From: Shimia gijangensis
Lineage (GTDB): Bacteria > Pseudomonadota > Alphaproteobacteria > Rhodobacterales > Rhodobacteraceae
Length of the DNA stretch: 64,000 nt
Reading direction: 5' to 3'
Assembly: GCF_900142085.1 (NCBI RefSeq)
Contig: NZ_FQZQ01000009.1
Coordinates: 1 to 64,000, forward strand
Shown here: piece after piece, positions 52,987 to 61,998 of the stretch
Layout: each line of letters opens with the position of its first letter
How positions within the stretch are numbered: position 1 is the first letter of the stretch
Notes under the pieces: generated by a model
What the model was told of the DNA's origin: nothing
The model's database searches: none
The model's input: the letters and a program-made list of their open reading frames with translations, nothing else
Program-made: the position numbers and the translations under genes

Positions 52987-55386
52987 TTATCCGCGCAGGG
53001 TGCCGCCAGTGGCCTTGGTTACCTTTTCGACGATCTTGGCAGAAACTGCTTCTATATCAGCTTCTTTCAACGTCTTTTCGGTCGGCTGCAAACGCACCGT
53101 GACCGCAATGGATTTCTTGTCATCGCCAAGGCTGCCGCCGATGAATTCATCAAACACGCGCACGCTCTCGATCAGCACCTTGTCGGCACCGCCAGCGGCA
53201 TTCACGAGGTTCAGCGCTTCGACCTCTTTGTCGACAACAAAGGCAAAGTCACGCTCAACCGCTTGCAGATCGTTCATGGTGACAGCGCCCCGGCTGGCCG
53301 ACTTTTTGCGCGGCAGGGGGATGTCCTCGGGATAAAGCGTAAAGGCCACGGCTGGACCTTTGACGTCCATCTCAGCAAGCACTTTTGGGTGCAGTTCACC
53401 GAAAATACCCAGAACCTTTTTCGGGCCAAGGCAGATTTTGCCGTGGCGACCGGGATGCCACCATGCGTCCGCACCGCGCAGGATTTGCACTTTGGCAGGG
53501 GCGCCGATGGCAGACAGGATCGCTTCGGCGTCGGCTTTGGCGTCATAGAGGTCAACGCCGCGGCTTTCGCCATGCACGTCTTTGGCCACTGTTTTGCCCA
53601 CCAACAGACCGGTCACCTGCAAGCTCTGCTCGCCGGGTTCGCCACCCTGAAAGGCTGAGCCACATTCAAACAAAGCCATATCCGCAAAGCCACGCGCCTG
53701 ATTGCGGGCTGCGGCCTGCAACAGACCCGGCAAAAGGTCGGGACGCATGTGGGACATTTCCGAAGAAATCGGGTTTTCCAGCATGGTCGCATCCGACCCG
53801 CCGCCAAACAGGTCAGCAGATTTGCGGTCGATAAAGCTGTAGGTGACGCATTCATTATAGCCCAGCGCCGCCGTGGTGCGCCGCGCGATCTGCTCGCGTT
53901 TTTGCATTGGCGACAGGATCATTTCCGGCAGACCAGCCTGTACGCGGGCCATTGGTTTGCCGATTAGCTTGGTCAGAGAGGCCACACGGGCGACCTCTTC
54001 GACCAGATCAGCCTCGCCTTTGACGTCGGGGCGCCAGCTGGGCACATGGGCCATGTCGCCTTTGATGACAAACCCCAAATCGGTCAGCGTTTTTACCTGT
54101 TGTTCGGCTGGAATTTCCATGCCGACCAGAGATTGCACACGATCTGTATCCAGCTTGTAGGCGCGGCTCACGTCGGGCACTTCGCCTGCGACAACCACAT
54201 CGGACGGCTCACCACCGCACATGTCGATAATCATCTGCGTGGCCAGATCAACGGCTTCCATGTTGAAGGCCGGGTCGATGCCGCGTTCGTTGCGGTAACG
54301 CGCGTCTGAATTGATCTTAAGCGCGCGGCCAGTATAGGCGATCTGGATGGTGTCCCAGACAGCGGCTTCGACAAATACGTTGGTCGTGGTTTCGGTGCAG
54401 CCTGTGGCCAGCCCCCCCATGATGCCCGCGATGGATTCGATGTTCTTGTCGTCCGAAATCACCACCTGACCTTCGGAGAAGGTGTATTCCTTCTCGTCCA
54501 GACCCACGAGAGTTTCACCACCCTTGGCGCGGTGTACGCGCAGATTGCCGTTGACCTTGTCAGCGTCAAACACGTGCAGCGGGCGATTGCGATCATAGGT
54601 GAAAAAGTTGGTCACATCGACAAGCGCAGAAATCGGACGCAGACCGATGGCGCGCAGGCGGTCCTGCAACCATTCGGGGCTGGGGCCGTTTTTCACATTC
54701 TTAATCAAACGACCCGCAAAGACTTCACAGCCTTTTTCGCGAGTGTCGTCGTCAATGCTGATGCCAATCGGGCTTGGGTAGCCCCCTTTGATATCGGCGG
54801 TTTTGGCAGGTTTCATGGTGCCAAGGCCCCGCGCGGCGAGGTCCAATGCGATGCCACGCACGCCCAGCGCATCGGGGCGGTTGGGTGTGATGGCGATATC
54901 GATCACCGCGTCGACTTTGGCAGGGTCATTTTCGGCCAGCCAATCAACAAAACGGTCGCCGACTTCGCCTGAGGGCAGTTCAATAATGCCATCGTGCTCG
55001 TCTGACAGCTCCATCTCGCGTTCAGAGGCCATCATACCATAGCTTTCGATGCCACGGATTTTGCCAACACCAATGGTGGTGTCGATGCCCGGCACATAAA
55101 CGCCCGGTTTGGCCACAACCACGGTGATCCCGGTGCGCGCATTCGGAGCGCCACAGATGATCTGCAATTCGCCTTCGTCGGTGGCGACCTTACATACCCG
55201 AAGCTTGTCCGCATCGGGGTGCTTTTCGGCATGCAGCACCTTGCCGATGGTAAAGTCCTTGAGCCGCTCGGCGGGATTGATGACCTCTTCGACCTCGAGA
55301 CCCAGATCGGTCAGGGCATAAAGGATTTCATCAATGCTTGCCTCGGTGTCGAGGTGATCTTTCAGCCAGGAAAGTGTGAATTTCAT
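52987..55386 (-). CDS. pheT: Phenylalanyl-tRNA synthetase beta subunit
   Basis: 799 aa, the long bacterial form. N-terminal MKFTLSWLKDHLDTEASIDEI, EMAP/OB tRNA-binding domain (about 40-150, with LRVCKVATDEGELQIICGAPNAR), B3/B4 editing domain, B5 domain, catalytic-core-like domain, and the C-terminal anticodon-binding FDX-ACB domain (FDEFIGGSLGDDKKSIAVTVRLQPTEKTL). With PheS it charges tRNA-Phe. It lies 3.1 kb from pheS with three unrelated genes between, instead of directly following it. Confidence 0.97.
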   Translation of the reverse strand: MKFTLSWLKDHLDTEASIDEILYALTDLGLEVEEVINPAERLKDFTIGKVLHAEKHPDADKLRVCKVATDEGELQIICGAPNARTGITVVVAKPGVYVPGIDTTIGVGKIRGIESYGMMASEREMELSDEHDGIIELPSGEVGDRFVDWLAENDPAKVDAVIDIAITPNRPDALGVRGIALDLAARGLGTMKPAKTADIKGGYPSPIGISIDDDTREKGCEVFAGRLIKNVKNGPSPEWLQDRLRAIGLRPISALVDVTNFFTYDRNRPLHVFDADKVNGNLRVHRAKGGETLVGLDEKEYTFSEGQVVISDDKNIESIAGIMGGLATGCTETTTNVFVEAAVWDTIQIAYTGRALKINSDARYRNERGIDPAFNMEAVDLATQMIIDMCGGEPSDVVVAGEVPDVSRAYKLDTDRVQSLVGMEIPAEQQVKTLTDLGFVIKGDMAHVPSWRPDVKGEADLVEEVARVASLTKLIGKPMARVQAGLPEMILSPMQKREQIARRTTAALGYNECVTYSFIDRKSADLFGGGSDATMLENPISSEMSHMRPDLLPGLLQAAARNQARGFADMALFECGSAFQGGEPGEQSLQVTGLLVGKTVAKDVHGESRGVDLYDAKADAEAILSAIGAPAKVQILRGADAWWHPGRHGKICLGPKKVLGIFGELHPKVLAEMDVKGPAVAFTLYPEDIPLPRKKSASRGAVTMNDLQAVERDFAFVVDKEVEALNLVNAAGGADKVLIESVRVFDEFIGGSLGDDKKSIAVTVRLQPTEKTLKEADIEAVSAKIVEKVTKATGGTLRG

Positions 55387-55539
55387 CGGTCGGTTCCGCC
55401 AGTAAATCTTGGGTCAGAAGGGCTTTAGCGGATATGGCGCACAGGGGAAAGGGTGCAATAGAGTTTGAACATGCGTTTGGTGATTGTGGGACGCTGACCT
55501 GTGGTCTAGCGTCAGGCAAACCAAACCCGAGGCACGCCC

Positions 55540-56388
55540 ATGTCCACAACCGTCTTTTTTGCCGTGATCGGTGCCGCCATATTGCACGCGTCATGGAACG
55601 CCTTGGTCAAGGGTGGGGCAGACAAATATGTCGGCATCGCAGCGGTGGCGATTGGGCATGTGCCCTTTGCAGTGGTGGCGTTGATGTTTGTGCCCACCCC
55701 TGCCGCCGAGAGTTTTGGCTATCTCGCAGCCGGCATTCTGTTGCATGTGGGGTATCAGCTATTTTTGCTGCAATCGTACAAGGTTGGCGACCTCACACAG
55801 GTCTACCCTATTGCGCGCGGATCGGCGCCATTGATCGTCGCGCTGGTGTCGGTGACAGTGCTGGGCGTCGTTTTGGTTCCGATGGAAATTGCGGCCATCT
55901 TGATCATTGGCGTGGGCATCCTGAGCCTGTCGCTCACCCGGCACGCTGATGGGATGCGCAACAACAAGGCGGCCTTGTTTGCTTTGGGTACCGGTGTGTT
56001 CATCGCCTCATATTCGTTGATCGACGGCATCGGCGCGCGGCTTGCCGGAACTTCGGTGGGGTACTACGCGTGGCTGTCCATCGGCAACGCGGCCATCATG
56101 GTTGTGTATTTTCTGATCCTTCGCCCGGTGACCTTGACCGATATGGCCCGCCATGGACGCAAAGTGTTCTTTATCGGCGGGGGGGCATCATTTGTGGCCT
56201 ATGCCCTGGTCACCTGGGCCTTTACCCAAGCCCCTATCGCATTGGTCACAGCCCTGCGTGAAACCAGCATTGTTTTTGCCCTGCTGATTGGCGTATTTTT
56301 CCTCAAGGAAAGACTGAACCTCGCCAAACTATTGTCGACCTTCGTAACTTTGCTGGGGGCCGCGTTGTTGCGGTTTGCCAGAACTTAA
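55540..56388 (+). CDS. DMT superfamily transporter (EamA)
   Basis: 282 aa, about ten membrane segments with two EamA repeats (FFAVIGAAILHASWNALVKGGADKY ... VYPIARGSAPLIVALVSV; second ALFALGTGVFIASYSLIDGIGARLAGTS ... LRETSIVFALLIGVFFLKERLNLAKLLSTFVTLLGAALLRF). Exporter of metabolites in most characterised members. Divergent from pheT with 153 bases between, and 85 bases before the cyclase-like gene. Confidence 0.9.
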   Translation: MSTTVFFAVIGAAILHASWNALVKGGADKYVGIAAVAIGHVPFAVVALMFVPTPAAESFGYLAAGILLHVGYQLFLLQSYKVGDLTQVYPIARGSAPLIVALVSVTVLGVVLVPMEIAAILIIGVGILSLSLTRHADGMRNNKAALFALGTGVFIASYSLIDGIGARLAGTSVGYYAWLSIGNAAIMVVYFLILRPVTLTDMARHGRKVFFIGGGASFVAYALVTWAFTQAPIALVTALRETSIVFALLIGVFFLKERLNLAKLLSTFVTLLGAALLRFART

Positions 56389-56473
56389 CATCTATTTCCC
56401 AATCACCTTTTTCCTGTGTTTTCCCCCGCGCCTGACGCATAGTGATTGGGAGAGAGCTTCAGGGGTGACAAAA

Positions 56474-57607
56474 ATGACGACGCAAGACGGCGGTGTTAAG
56501 ACCGCATTTTTCGTGATTGCTGATATATCCGGCTACACGAAGTTCATGGCCGAAACCGCCATCGAACACGCCAAGGGCATACTTGAATCTTTGTTTGGCG
56601 ATCTGGTGCCTGCGGTGCGATCTCCATTGATGATCTCTGGTTTGCAGGGTGACGCCATATTTGCCTATGCTTTTGAAACCGATGTGATGACCAAACAGTT
56701 CATCCTTGATTTTTCAGAGCAGCTGTACTGCGTTTTTGCCCGCAGCAAAGAAAAGATGATCCTGAACACCAGCTGCCCCTGCGATGCGTGCTCGACTGTG
56801 GACGGGTTGGAGTTGAAAATTGTTGTGCATCACGGCGACTGTGTGATCCAGAAAACCGGGGACCGCGAGGAATTGGCCGGCCAGGATGTGATCACCGCCT
56901 TTCGCCTGCTCAAGAACAAGGTCAAAGAACGTACCGGTATGAATGCCTATACGCTGATTTCCTGTGATGCGCTGCGCGCGATGGAGATGAAGGAATACTT
57001 TAGCGACTCCGAGTTTCACACCGAAGAGATCGAACACATTGGCGAAGTCGAGTACGTGGTGCGTGATATGCGCGCCGCTTGGGACCGCCGCCGCACCACG
57101 CAACGCACGTTTGTGGAACCCGGCGATGATCTGTTGATGGACGAATGGATAATCCCCCTGCCGGTGTCACCAGAGGTGGCCTTTACCATCTGCACCCGGC
57201 CCGACCTGCGTGGCGAATGGCTTGGCTCGGACAAGGTGGAATTGATTGAGACCAACAATGGAAAAATCGAACCGGGCACGACCTATCACTGTTACCATGG
57301 AGATGCGATTTTCCCGTTTGAAATTGTGGATTGGTACCCCGGTGAATACGCAACGGGCCGCTATAACATGGCCAAGGGTCTGAGCATGCTGGAAACCAAC
57401 GAGCTGGTCGAAATGGGCGATGGCACGCTGGTCAAAATCCGCTTTACTTCCCCCACATCAAGCACGTTCATCGGCAAGTTCAGTGTGGGAAAAACCAAAA
57501 AAATGCTTCTAAGCATCATCGAACCGGACAAAGAAAACCGCATCAATCGGATGAAAGCGTTGGGCGAGAAAATGGCGGCCGAGGCCAAGGCATTTGCGGC
57601 CGAGTAA
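56474..57607 (+). CDS. Class III cyclase-like domain fused to an SRPBCC domain (DUF2652 type)
   Basis: 377 aa from ATG 56474; the in-frame start at 56375 would run back into the transporter gene. N-terminal domain resembles class III nucleotide cyclases: VIADISGYTKFM with Asp17 and SGLQGDAIFAY with Asp60 at the two metal-Asp positions, then VVHHGDCVIQKTGDREELAGQDVITAFRLLKNK. The substrate-specifying Lys/Asp pair is not clear, so cyclase activity is uncertain. Residues from about 225 form a START/SRPBCC-like ligand pocket (WIIPLPVSPEVAFTICTRPDLRGEWLG). A Cys-rich insert (TSCPCDACS) lies between. It may be a ligand-controlled cyclase or a binding protein. Confidence 0.75.
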   Translation: MTTQDGGVKTAFFVIADISGYTKFMAETAIEHAKGILESLFGDLVPAVRSPLMISGLQGDAIFAYAFETDVMTKQFILDFSEQLYCVFARSKEKMILNTSCPCDACSTVDGLELKIVVHHGDCVIQKTGDREELAGQDVITAFRLLKNKVKERTGMNAYTLISCDALRAMEMKEYFSDSEFHTEEIEHIGEVEYVVRDMRAAWDRRRTTQRTFVEPGDDLLMDEWIIPLPVSPEVAFTICTRPDLRGEWLGSDKVELIETNNGKIEPGTTYHCYHGDAIFPFEIVDWYPGEYATGRYNMAKGLSMLETNELVEMGDGTLVKIRFTSPTSSTFIGKFSVGKTKKMLLSIIEPDKENRINRMKALGEKMAAEAKAFAAE

Positions 57608-57613
57608 CTGACC

Positions 57614-58387
57614 TTAGGCCCGCGCTTTGACGTGTTCCAGCCAGTTAGACAATTCACGGGTGCGGTCTGGCAAGCCCATCGCGTCTGGCGTCGTGCCCAA
57701 TCTGGCGGCTGCATCCGGGTCAGTGGATGCGGCCATCAAATCAGCGATTTTTTCTGCATGTTTGTCCGCATCGACCCGTGCCAAAGCGCCTGCGATATCT
57801 TCCGGGGTCAGTTCGGGATGATACTGCGTGCCCCAAAAATCGATCCCATCCACTTTATAGGCCACCGCCTGCACCGGTGAATGCGCATTTCCGGCCATCA
57901 GGACAGCGCCCTTAGGCAGCGTTTGAATTTCATCGCGGTGAATACAAGGTGAAGCAAAGCCATCCTGTCGTCCTGCCATCATCGGGTGGGATTTGCCCGC
58001 CTCTGTCAGTCGGATATCGCGCGCCAGACCAGATTCATGCCCGTTTGGCGACGCCCCAACTGTGCCCCCCAGAACCGTTGCCAGCAATTGCAGCCCGTTG
58101 CACGATCCCCAACAAGGCAGTTTTTCTGCAAACGCAGCCTTCATGGCGTCAGCCTGCGGTTTGCCCCTTGGATCCGAGGTGTTCCATTCCACCGCTGAAC
58201 CGGTAAACACCACCCCGTCGACACCTGTGAAATCGTCCGCTGTAACCGGCCTGAGATTGGGGTTCTGCACCCTGATCCGCAGCCCCGGATCAATCGCCAT
58301 CAGAACCGACAGAAAAGACGCCGCATAAGAGCGCCCCTGTTGAACGGTTTCAGGCGAATGGCCTTCGATAATGAGAATGGTGGTCAT
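57614..58387 (-). CDS. Type 1 glutamine amidotransferase
   Basis: 257 aa class I GATase domain: nucleophile Cys in CWGSCNGLQLLATVLGG, the second motif GHESGLARDIRLT, and His-Glu in WGTQYHPELTPED. It resembles GMP-synthase-like free-standing amidotransferases of unknown acceptor, some of which act on gamma-glutamyl compounds. Convergent with the cyclase-like gene, six bases between their stops, and followed upstream by the pheS end. Confidence 0.9.
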   Translation of the reverse strand: MTTILIIEGHSPETVQQGRSYAASFLSVLMAIDPGLRIRVQNPNLRPVTADDFTGVDGVVFTGSAVEWNTSDPRGKPQADAMKAAFAEKLPCWGSCNGLQLLATVLGGTVGASPNGHESGLARDIRLTEAGKSHPMMAGRQDGFASPCIHRDEIQTLPKGAVLMAGNAHSPVQAVAYKVDGIDFWGTQYHPELTPEDIAGALARVDADKHAEKIADLMAASTDPDAAARLGTTPDAMGLPDRTRELSNWLEHVKARA

Positions 58388-58508
58388 GGGCGCGCTCCTT
58401 CTTGGGGAAGAAGGGTAGCGCAGGGGTCATCATAGTCCCAGACATCCGCGACATTAGAAGGTTGGAAGGCGGCGTTGAGGTGGTCGGACAAATTGGCCCG
58501 ATCCAAGG

Positions 58509-59579
58509 CTAGCGCGACAACCCACCATGCAGCGTCGGCTGATCCAGAGACGCAAAGCCATAGTGGCGCAGCCAGCGCAGGTCGCTGTCAAAGAACGCGC
58601 GCAGATCGGGGATGCCGTATTTCAACATCGCCAGACGGTCGATGCCGATCCCAAAGGCAAAGCCCTGGTATTCATTGGGATCAATGCCACCGGCCTCGAG
58701 CACCTTGGGGTGCACCATGCCGGATCCAAGAACCTCAAGCCAGTCATCGCCTTCGCCCACTTTCACGGTGCCATCCTGCCACGAACACTGGATATCAACC
58801 TCGGCCGAGGGCTCAGTAAACGGGAAGTGCGAGGCGCGGAAACGGGTTTCCACATGGGTGCCAAAGAACGCTGAGAAGAACTCTTCCAGCACCCATTTGA
58901 GGTTCGCCATGGAAATGTCTTTGCCCAGCGCAAGCCCTTCGACCTGATGGAACATCGGCGTGTGGGTCTGGTCGTAATCGGCGCGGTATACACGACCCGG
59001 ACAAATGATGCGGATCGGCGCTCCGGTCTTTTCCATGGTGCGGATCTGCACGGGCGAGGTATGGGTGCGCAACACATGCGGCGGGCGATCGTCGCCCTCG
59101 GCACGGTGCGTATAGAACGTGTCCATCTCGGCCCGCGCGGGGTGGTGACCGGGAATGTTCAGCGCATCAAAGTTGTACCAGTCGGTTTCGATCTGCGGGC
59201 CCTCGGCCACGGCAAACCCCATGTCGGCAAAAATCGCGGTGACCTCTTCCATGACCTGGCTGACCGGGTGAATCGTCCCCTGACGACGGCCTCGTCCGGG
59301 CAAGGTCACATCCAGCCATTCGGTCTTCAGGCGCGCATCAAGTGCCGCATCGGCGAGCGCCGCTTTCTTCGCAGCCAGTGCCGAATTGATCTCGTCTTTC
59401 AGCGCATTCAGCGCCGGGCCCGCGACTTGGCGTTCTTCCGGGGTCATCTTGCCCAGTTCGCGCATCTTCAACGACACTTCGCCCTTTTTACCCACGGCCT
59501 GCACCCGAAGATCCTCAAGTGAGGCTTCGTCAGCGGCGTCTGAGATCGCCTCGATATACTTTTTGCGCAGTTCTTCCAT
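58509..59579 (-). CDS. pheS: Phenylalanyl-tRNA synthetase alpha subunit
   Basis: 356 aa from the ATG at 59577-59579 ([27 protein letters not shown]). N-terminal coiled coil (to about 90) and class II core: [55 protein letters not shown], and motif 3 [18 protein letters not shown]. The in-frame extension to 59780 is rejected. pheT is not adjacent, and an MFS gene on the other strand separates pheS from rplT. Confidence 0.97.
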   Translation of the reverse strand: MEELRKKYIEAISDAADEASLEDLRVQAVGKKGEVSLKMRELGKMTPEERQVAGPALNALKDEINSALAAKKAALADAALDARLKTEWLDVTLPGRGRRQGTIHPVSQVMEEVTAIFADMGFAVAEGPQIETDWYNFDALNIPGHHPARAEMDTFYTHRAEGDDRPPHVLRTHTSPVQIRTMEKTGAPIRIICPGRVYRADYDQTHTPMFHQVEGLALGKDISMANLKWVLEEFFSAFFGTHVETRFRASHFPFTEPSAEVDIQCSWQDGTVKVGEGDDWLEVLGSGMVHPKVLEAGGIDPNEYQGFAFGIGIDRLAMLKYGIPDLRAFFDSDLRWLRHYGFASLDQPTLHGGLSR

Positions 59580-59787
59580 GTCCCGGGCCCTTAGAAACTT
59601 CGTGCCCCTGCTAGCGAGACCAGCGCATGATTGCAAGCCAATGGGCTTCACCTTGGCCCAAATACTCCCGCCGGAGGCACATCCGAGGGTCCCGCGGACC
59701 CGAGACACCCTGCGCGCCTTCAGGCGCACATTTGGATTGCGCCCCCCCAAAGCCGCAGGTACCCCTATGAAGAAACGCAAGGGTCAC
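59580..59787. promoter_or_regulatory. pheS/MFS divergent upstream region with two hairpins
   Basis: Besides the 34-base repeat copy, it holds GGGTCC-CGC-GGACCC and GCGCC-TTCA-GGCGC stem-loops. No T-run follows either on the strand leading to pheS, so a classical Phe attenuator is not supported; I also see no Phe-rich leader peptide. Confidence 0.4.
59646..59679. repeat. 34-base dispersed repeat, copy 2
   Basis: In the pheS/MFS intergenic region; 29 of 34 positions match copy 1 at 44339-44372. It contains CTCC-CGCC-GGAG, a small potential hairpin. Confidence 0.5.
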
Positions 59788-60975
59788 ATGACAACAACTT
59801 CCGCCTCACAGCCAAACCATCCATGGCTCGTCCTCATTGGTCTCGCTCTTGGCGTGACCGTGACCAACGGCTTTGCCCGCTTTGCCTATGGTCTTCTGCT
59901 GCCCGCCATGAAGTCCGAGATGGGATGGAACTATGCGCAGGCCGGGTGGCTGAATACGGCCAATGCCATTGGCTATATCGTGGGTGCGGTGGCGACCATG
60001 ATATTGATCCACCGCGCCTCTCCCTCCCGGTTGTTTGCCTTTGGTCTTTTGGCGACCACTCTGTCTCTGCTGGCCACGGGGCTTTACGCCGCCTTGTGGT
60101 GGCAAACCCTGTGGCGGGTGTTGGCCGGTGTTTTCGGGGCGATGTCTTTCTCAACCGCAGGCGCTCTCACAGCCCAGTTGTTTCGCGACGATCCCAAACG
60201 CAACGCTCTGGCCATTGCCATTCTGTTTGGCTCGGGTGGCGGGTTTGGCATCGTTCTGGCAGGTGCCGCGTTGCCCCTGATGCTCGGCACCTTTGGGTAT
60301 GGGTCGTGGCCGTTCGGCTGGGTCATGATCGGCGCGACCAGCCTTTTGTTCCTGCCTTTGGGGCTTTGGGCAGCACGGCAGCTACATGCCCCCCGTCAGG
60401 CCGACAGTAAGGCCCCGCCCCTCCCGATCCGCCGCATACTGCCAGAACTGGCGGGCTACGCGGGCTTTGGGTTGGGCTACATCGTCTATCTGACTTTCCT
60501 GTCGGCATGGATGACTGAACAATCTGCCAGTGCCGGGTTCATAGCCTTGGTCTGGGTCATTCTTGGGCTGTGCATTTCGGCCTCGCCCATTGTCTGGAGG
60601 CCCATTCTCGCGCGCTACGCCTCTGGCCTGCCGCTTGCGATGATCCTCACAGGGATTGCCATCGGGTCAGCCCTGCCGGTGATCTTGCCAAACGGCCCTG
60701 CGTTGCTGATCTCAGCTGTGGTCTTTGGGCTTTCGGTCTTTATGGCGCCGGGGGCTGTTACCAATTTCTCCCGGCAAAACCTGCCGCCAGAAAGCTGGGG
60801 GACTGCAATCAGCTTTTTCACTGTCGTATTCGCCGTGGCCCAGACTATCGGGCCTTATGCGGCGGGATGGGTCGGGGATCTGTCAGGCAATATCGGCACC
60901 AGCCTGTTGGTTGCGGCGGGCATCCTGTTGATCGGAGCCGCATTTGCCTTGCTGCAAAAGCCGCTTGAACAGTGA
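59788..60975 (+). CDS. YbfB/YjiJ family MFS transporter
   Basis: 395 aa from ATG 59788 (MTTTSASQPNHPWLVLIGLALGVTVTNGFARFAYGLLLPAMKSEMGW); an in-frame ATG at 59767 adding MKKRKGH is an alternative, the far longer frame to 59386 is antisense to pheS. 12 membrane segments; the NGFARFAYGLLLPAM signature in helix 1 and GPGAVTNFSRQ-like loop fit the YbfB/YjiJ group. Substrate unknown. Inserted between rplT and pheS, opposite in direction. Confidence 0.88.
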   Translation: MTTTSASQPNHPWLVLIGLALGVTVTNGFARFAYGLLLPAMKSEMGWNYAQAGWLNTANAIGYIVGAVATMILIHRASPSRLFAFGLLATTLSLLATGLYAALWWQTLWRVLAGVFGAMSFSTAGALTAQLFRDDPKRNALAIAILFGSGGGFGIVLAGAALPLMLGTFGYGSWPFGWVMIGATSLLFLPLGLWAARQLHAPRQADSKAPPLPIRRILPELAGYAGFGLGYIVYLTFLSAWMTEQSASAGFIALVWVILGLCISASPIVWRPILARYASGLPLAMILTGIAIGSALPVILPNGPALLISAVVFGLSVFMAPGAVTNFSRQNLPPESWGTAISFFTVVFAVAQTIGPYAAGWVGDLSGNIGTSLLVAAGILLIGAAFALLQKPLEQ

Positions 60976-61001
60976 GACATCACAAGGACCCGACAAAAGA
61001 A

Positions 61002-61030
61002 AAACCCCGCCAGCGGAACTGACGGGGTTT
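61002..61030. terminator. Bidirectional terminator between MFS gene and rplT
   Basis: AAACCCCG ... CAG and CTG ... CGGGGTTT with one C-A mismatch in the stem; A- and T-runs on both sides. It serves rplT on the minus strand and the MFS gene on the plus strand. Confidence 0.85.
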
Positions 61031-61052
61031 CTCAAATCTGTTGAACGTTGGC

Positions 61053-61418
61053 TTAGGCTGCCAATGCGTCCTGTGCTTGCTTCACGATTGCACCAAAAGC
61101 ATCAGGCTCGTGTACAGCCAGATCGGCCAGTACCTTGCGGTCCACTTCGATGCCGGCCAGGTTCAGGCCGTTGATGAAACGCGAATATGTCAGCGCTTCG
61201 TCGTGCGAACGCACAGCCGCGTTGATCCGCTGGATCCACAACGCGCGGAAATTGCGCTTGCGATTCTTGCGGTCACGGGTTGCGTATTGGTTCGCCTTGT
61301 CGACGGCTTGCGACGCGACCTTGAAGGTGTTCTTGCGACGACCATAATAGCCTTTTGCGGCTTTGATGATCTTCTTGTGACGGGCGTGGGTGACTGTACC
61401 ACCTTTTACTCGGGACAT
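61053..61418 (-). CDS. rplT: Large ribosomal subunit protein bL20
   Basis: 121 aa: [68 protein letters not shown], the basic N-terminal extension and globular part of L20, which binds 23S rRNA early in 50S assembly. It is 11 bases after rpmI, forming the usual L35-L20 pair. infC is not adjacent. Confidence 0.97.
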   Translation of the reverse strand: MSRVKGGTVTHARHKKIIKAAKGYYGRRKNTFKVASQAVDKANQYATRDRKNRKRNFRALWIQRINAAVRSHDEALTYSRFINGLNLAGIEVDRKVLADLAVHEPDAFGAIVKQAQDALAA

Positions 61419-61429
61419 ATCAGCTCTCC

Positions 61430-61630
61430 TTAGCGGTCGTAGGGCATAAAGCCCTTGATGATCTTGGCATCGGGTGTCGACAAAGTAGTTGTCCCCCGAG
61501 CGTTACGGATAAATTTGCGGGTCCGCTTGATCATGCCGTGGCGTTTGCCAGCCTGTCCGCCGATGACTTTGCCTGTGGCTGTCACCTTAAAGCGCTTTTT
61601 AGCGCTCGACTTTGTCTTCATCTTGGGCAT
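61430..61630 (-). CDS. rpmI: Large ribosomal subunit protein bL35
   Basis: 66 aa: [66 protein letters not shown], complete and very basic. Co-transcribed with rplT. ATG preceded by AAGGAGA. Confidence 0.97.
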   Translation of the reverse strand: MPKMKTKSSAKKRFKVTATGKVIGGQAGKRHGMIKRTRKFIRNARGTTTLSTPDAKIIKGFMPYDR

Positions 61631-61738
61631 TTCCGTCTCCTTAAGTAGTCGGTTTCAAACACGACTCGGCATGCCACTCAGGCCGGTCGCGCGGATAGAA
61701 GCGCCCATATACGTCCCAAACCCCAAAGGGGCAAGGGG

Positions 61739-61963
61739 TTATTTGATGATATCGGCGATCACGGTGAACACCACATTGGGCACATCTGCTACCGCGTATC
61801 CACCCGGATGCCTTGCATAGGCCAGAGCGAGAATGGCAACCGACAGAATGAACGCCGCCATCGACGTTCGTGGCGTGCGCCGGTCCGCATAGGCCGACAG
61901 CATTGCAGGAATTGAAAACAGCCCCAGAACAAGTCCAATCGTCAACAAATAGTCAGTAAACAT
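61739..61963 (-). CDS. Small membrane protein of 74 aa
   Basis: Two predicted membrane segments (about 5-24, YLLTIGLVLGLFSIPAMLSAY; 34-49, MAAFILSVAILALAYA) with the RRTPRTS loop between. Conserved-looking short protein beside pyk in this group, 35 bases after the pyk stop on the same strand, so likely co-transcribed with pyk. Function unknown. Confidence 0.7.
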   Translation of the reverse strand: MFTDYLLTIGLVLGLFSIPAMLSAYADRRTPRTSMAAFILSVAILALAYARHPGGYAVADVPNVVFTVIADIIK

Positions 61964-61998
61964 TCTGCCTGCCTTATCTTCTGCAGGCGAAGTTACTC

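Noticed and set aside
59386-59787. N-terminal extension of the MFS frame
   Set aside because: Overlaps pheS on the opposite strand; the MFS fold begins after 59788.
59580-59787. Phe attenuator before pheS
   Set aside because: Hairpins exist, but there is no T-run on the correct strand and no Phe-rich leader peptide.
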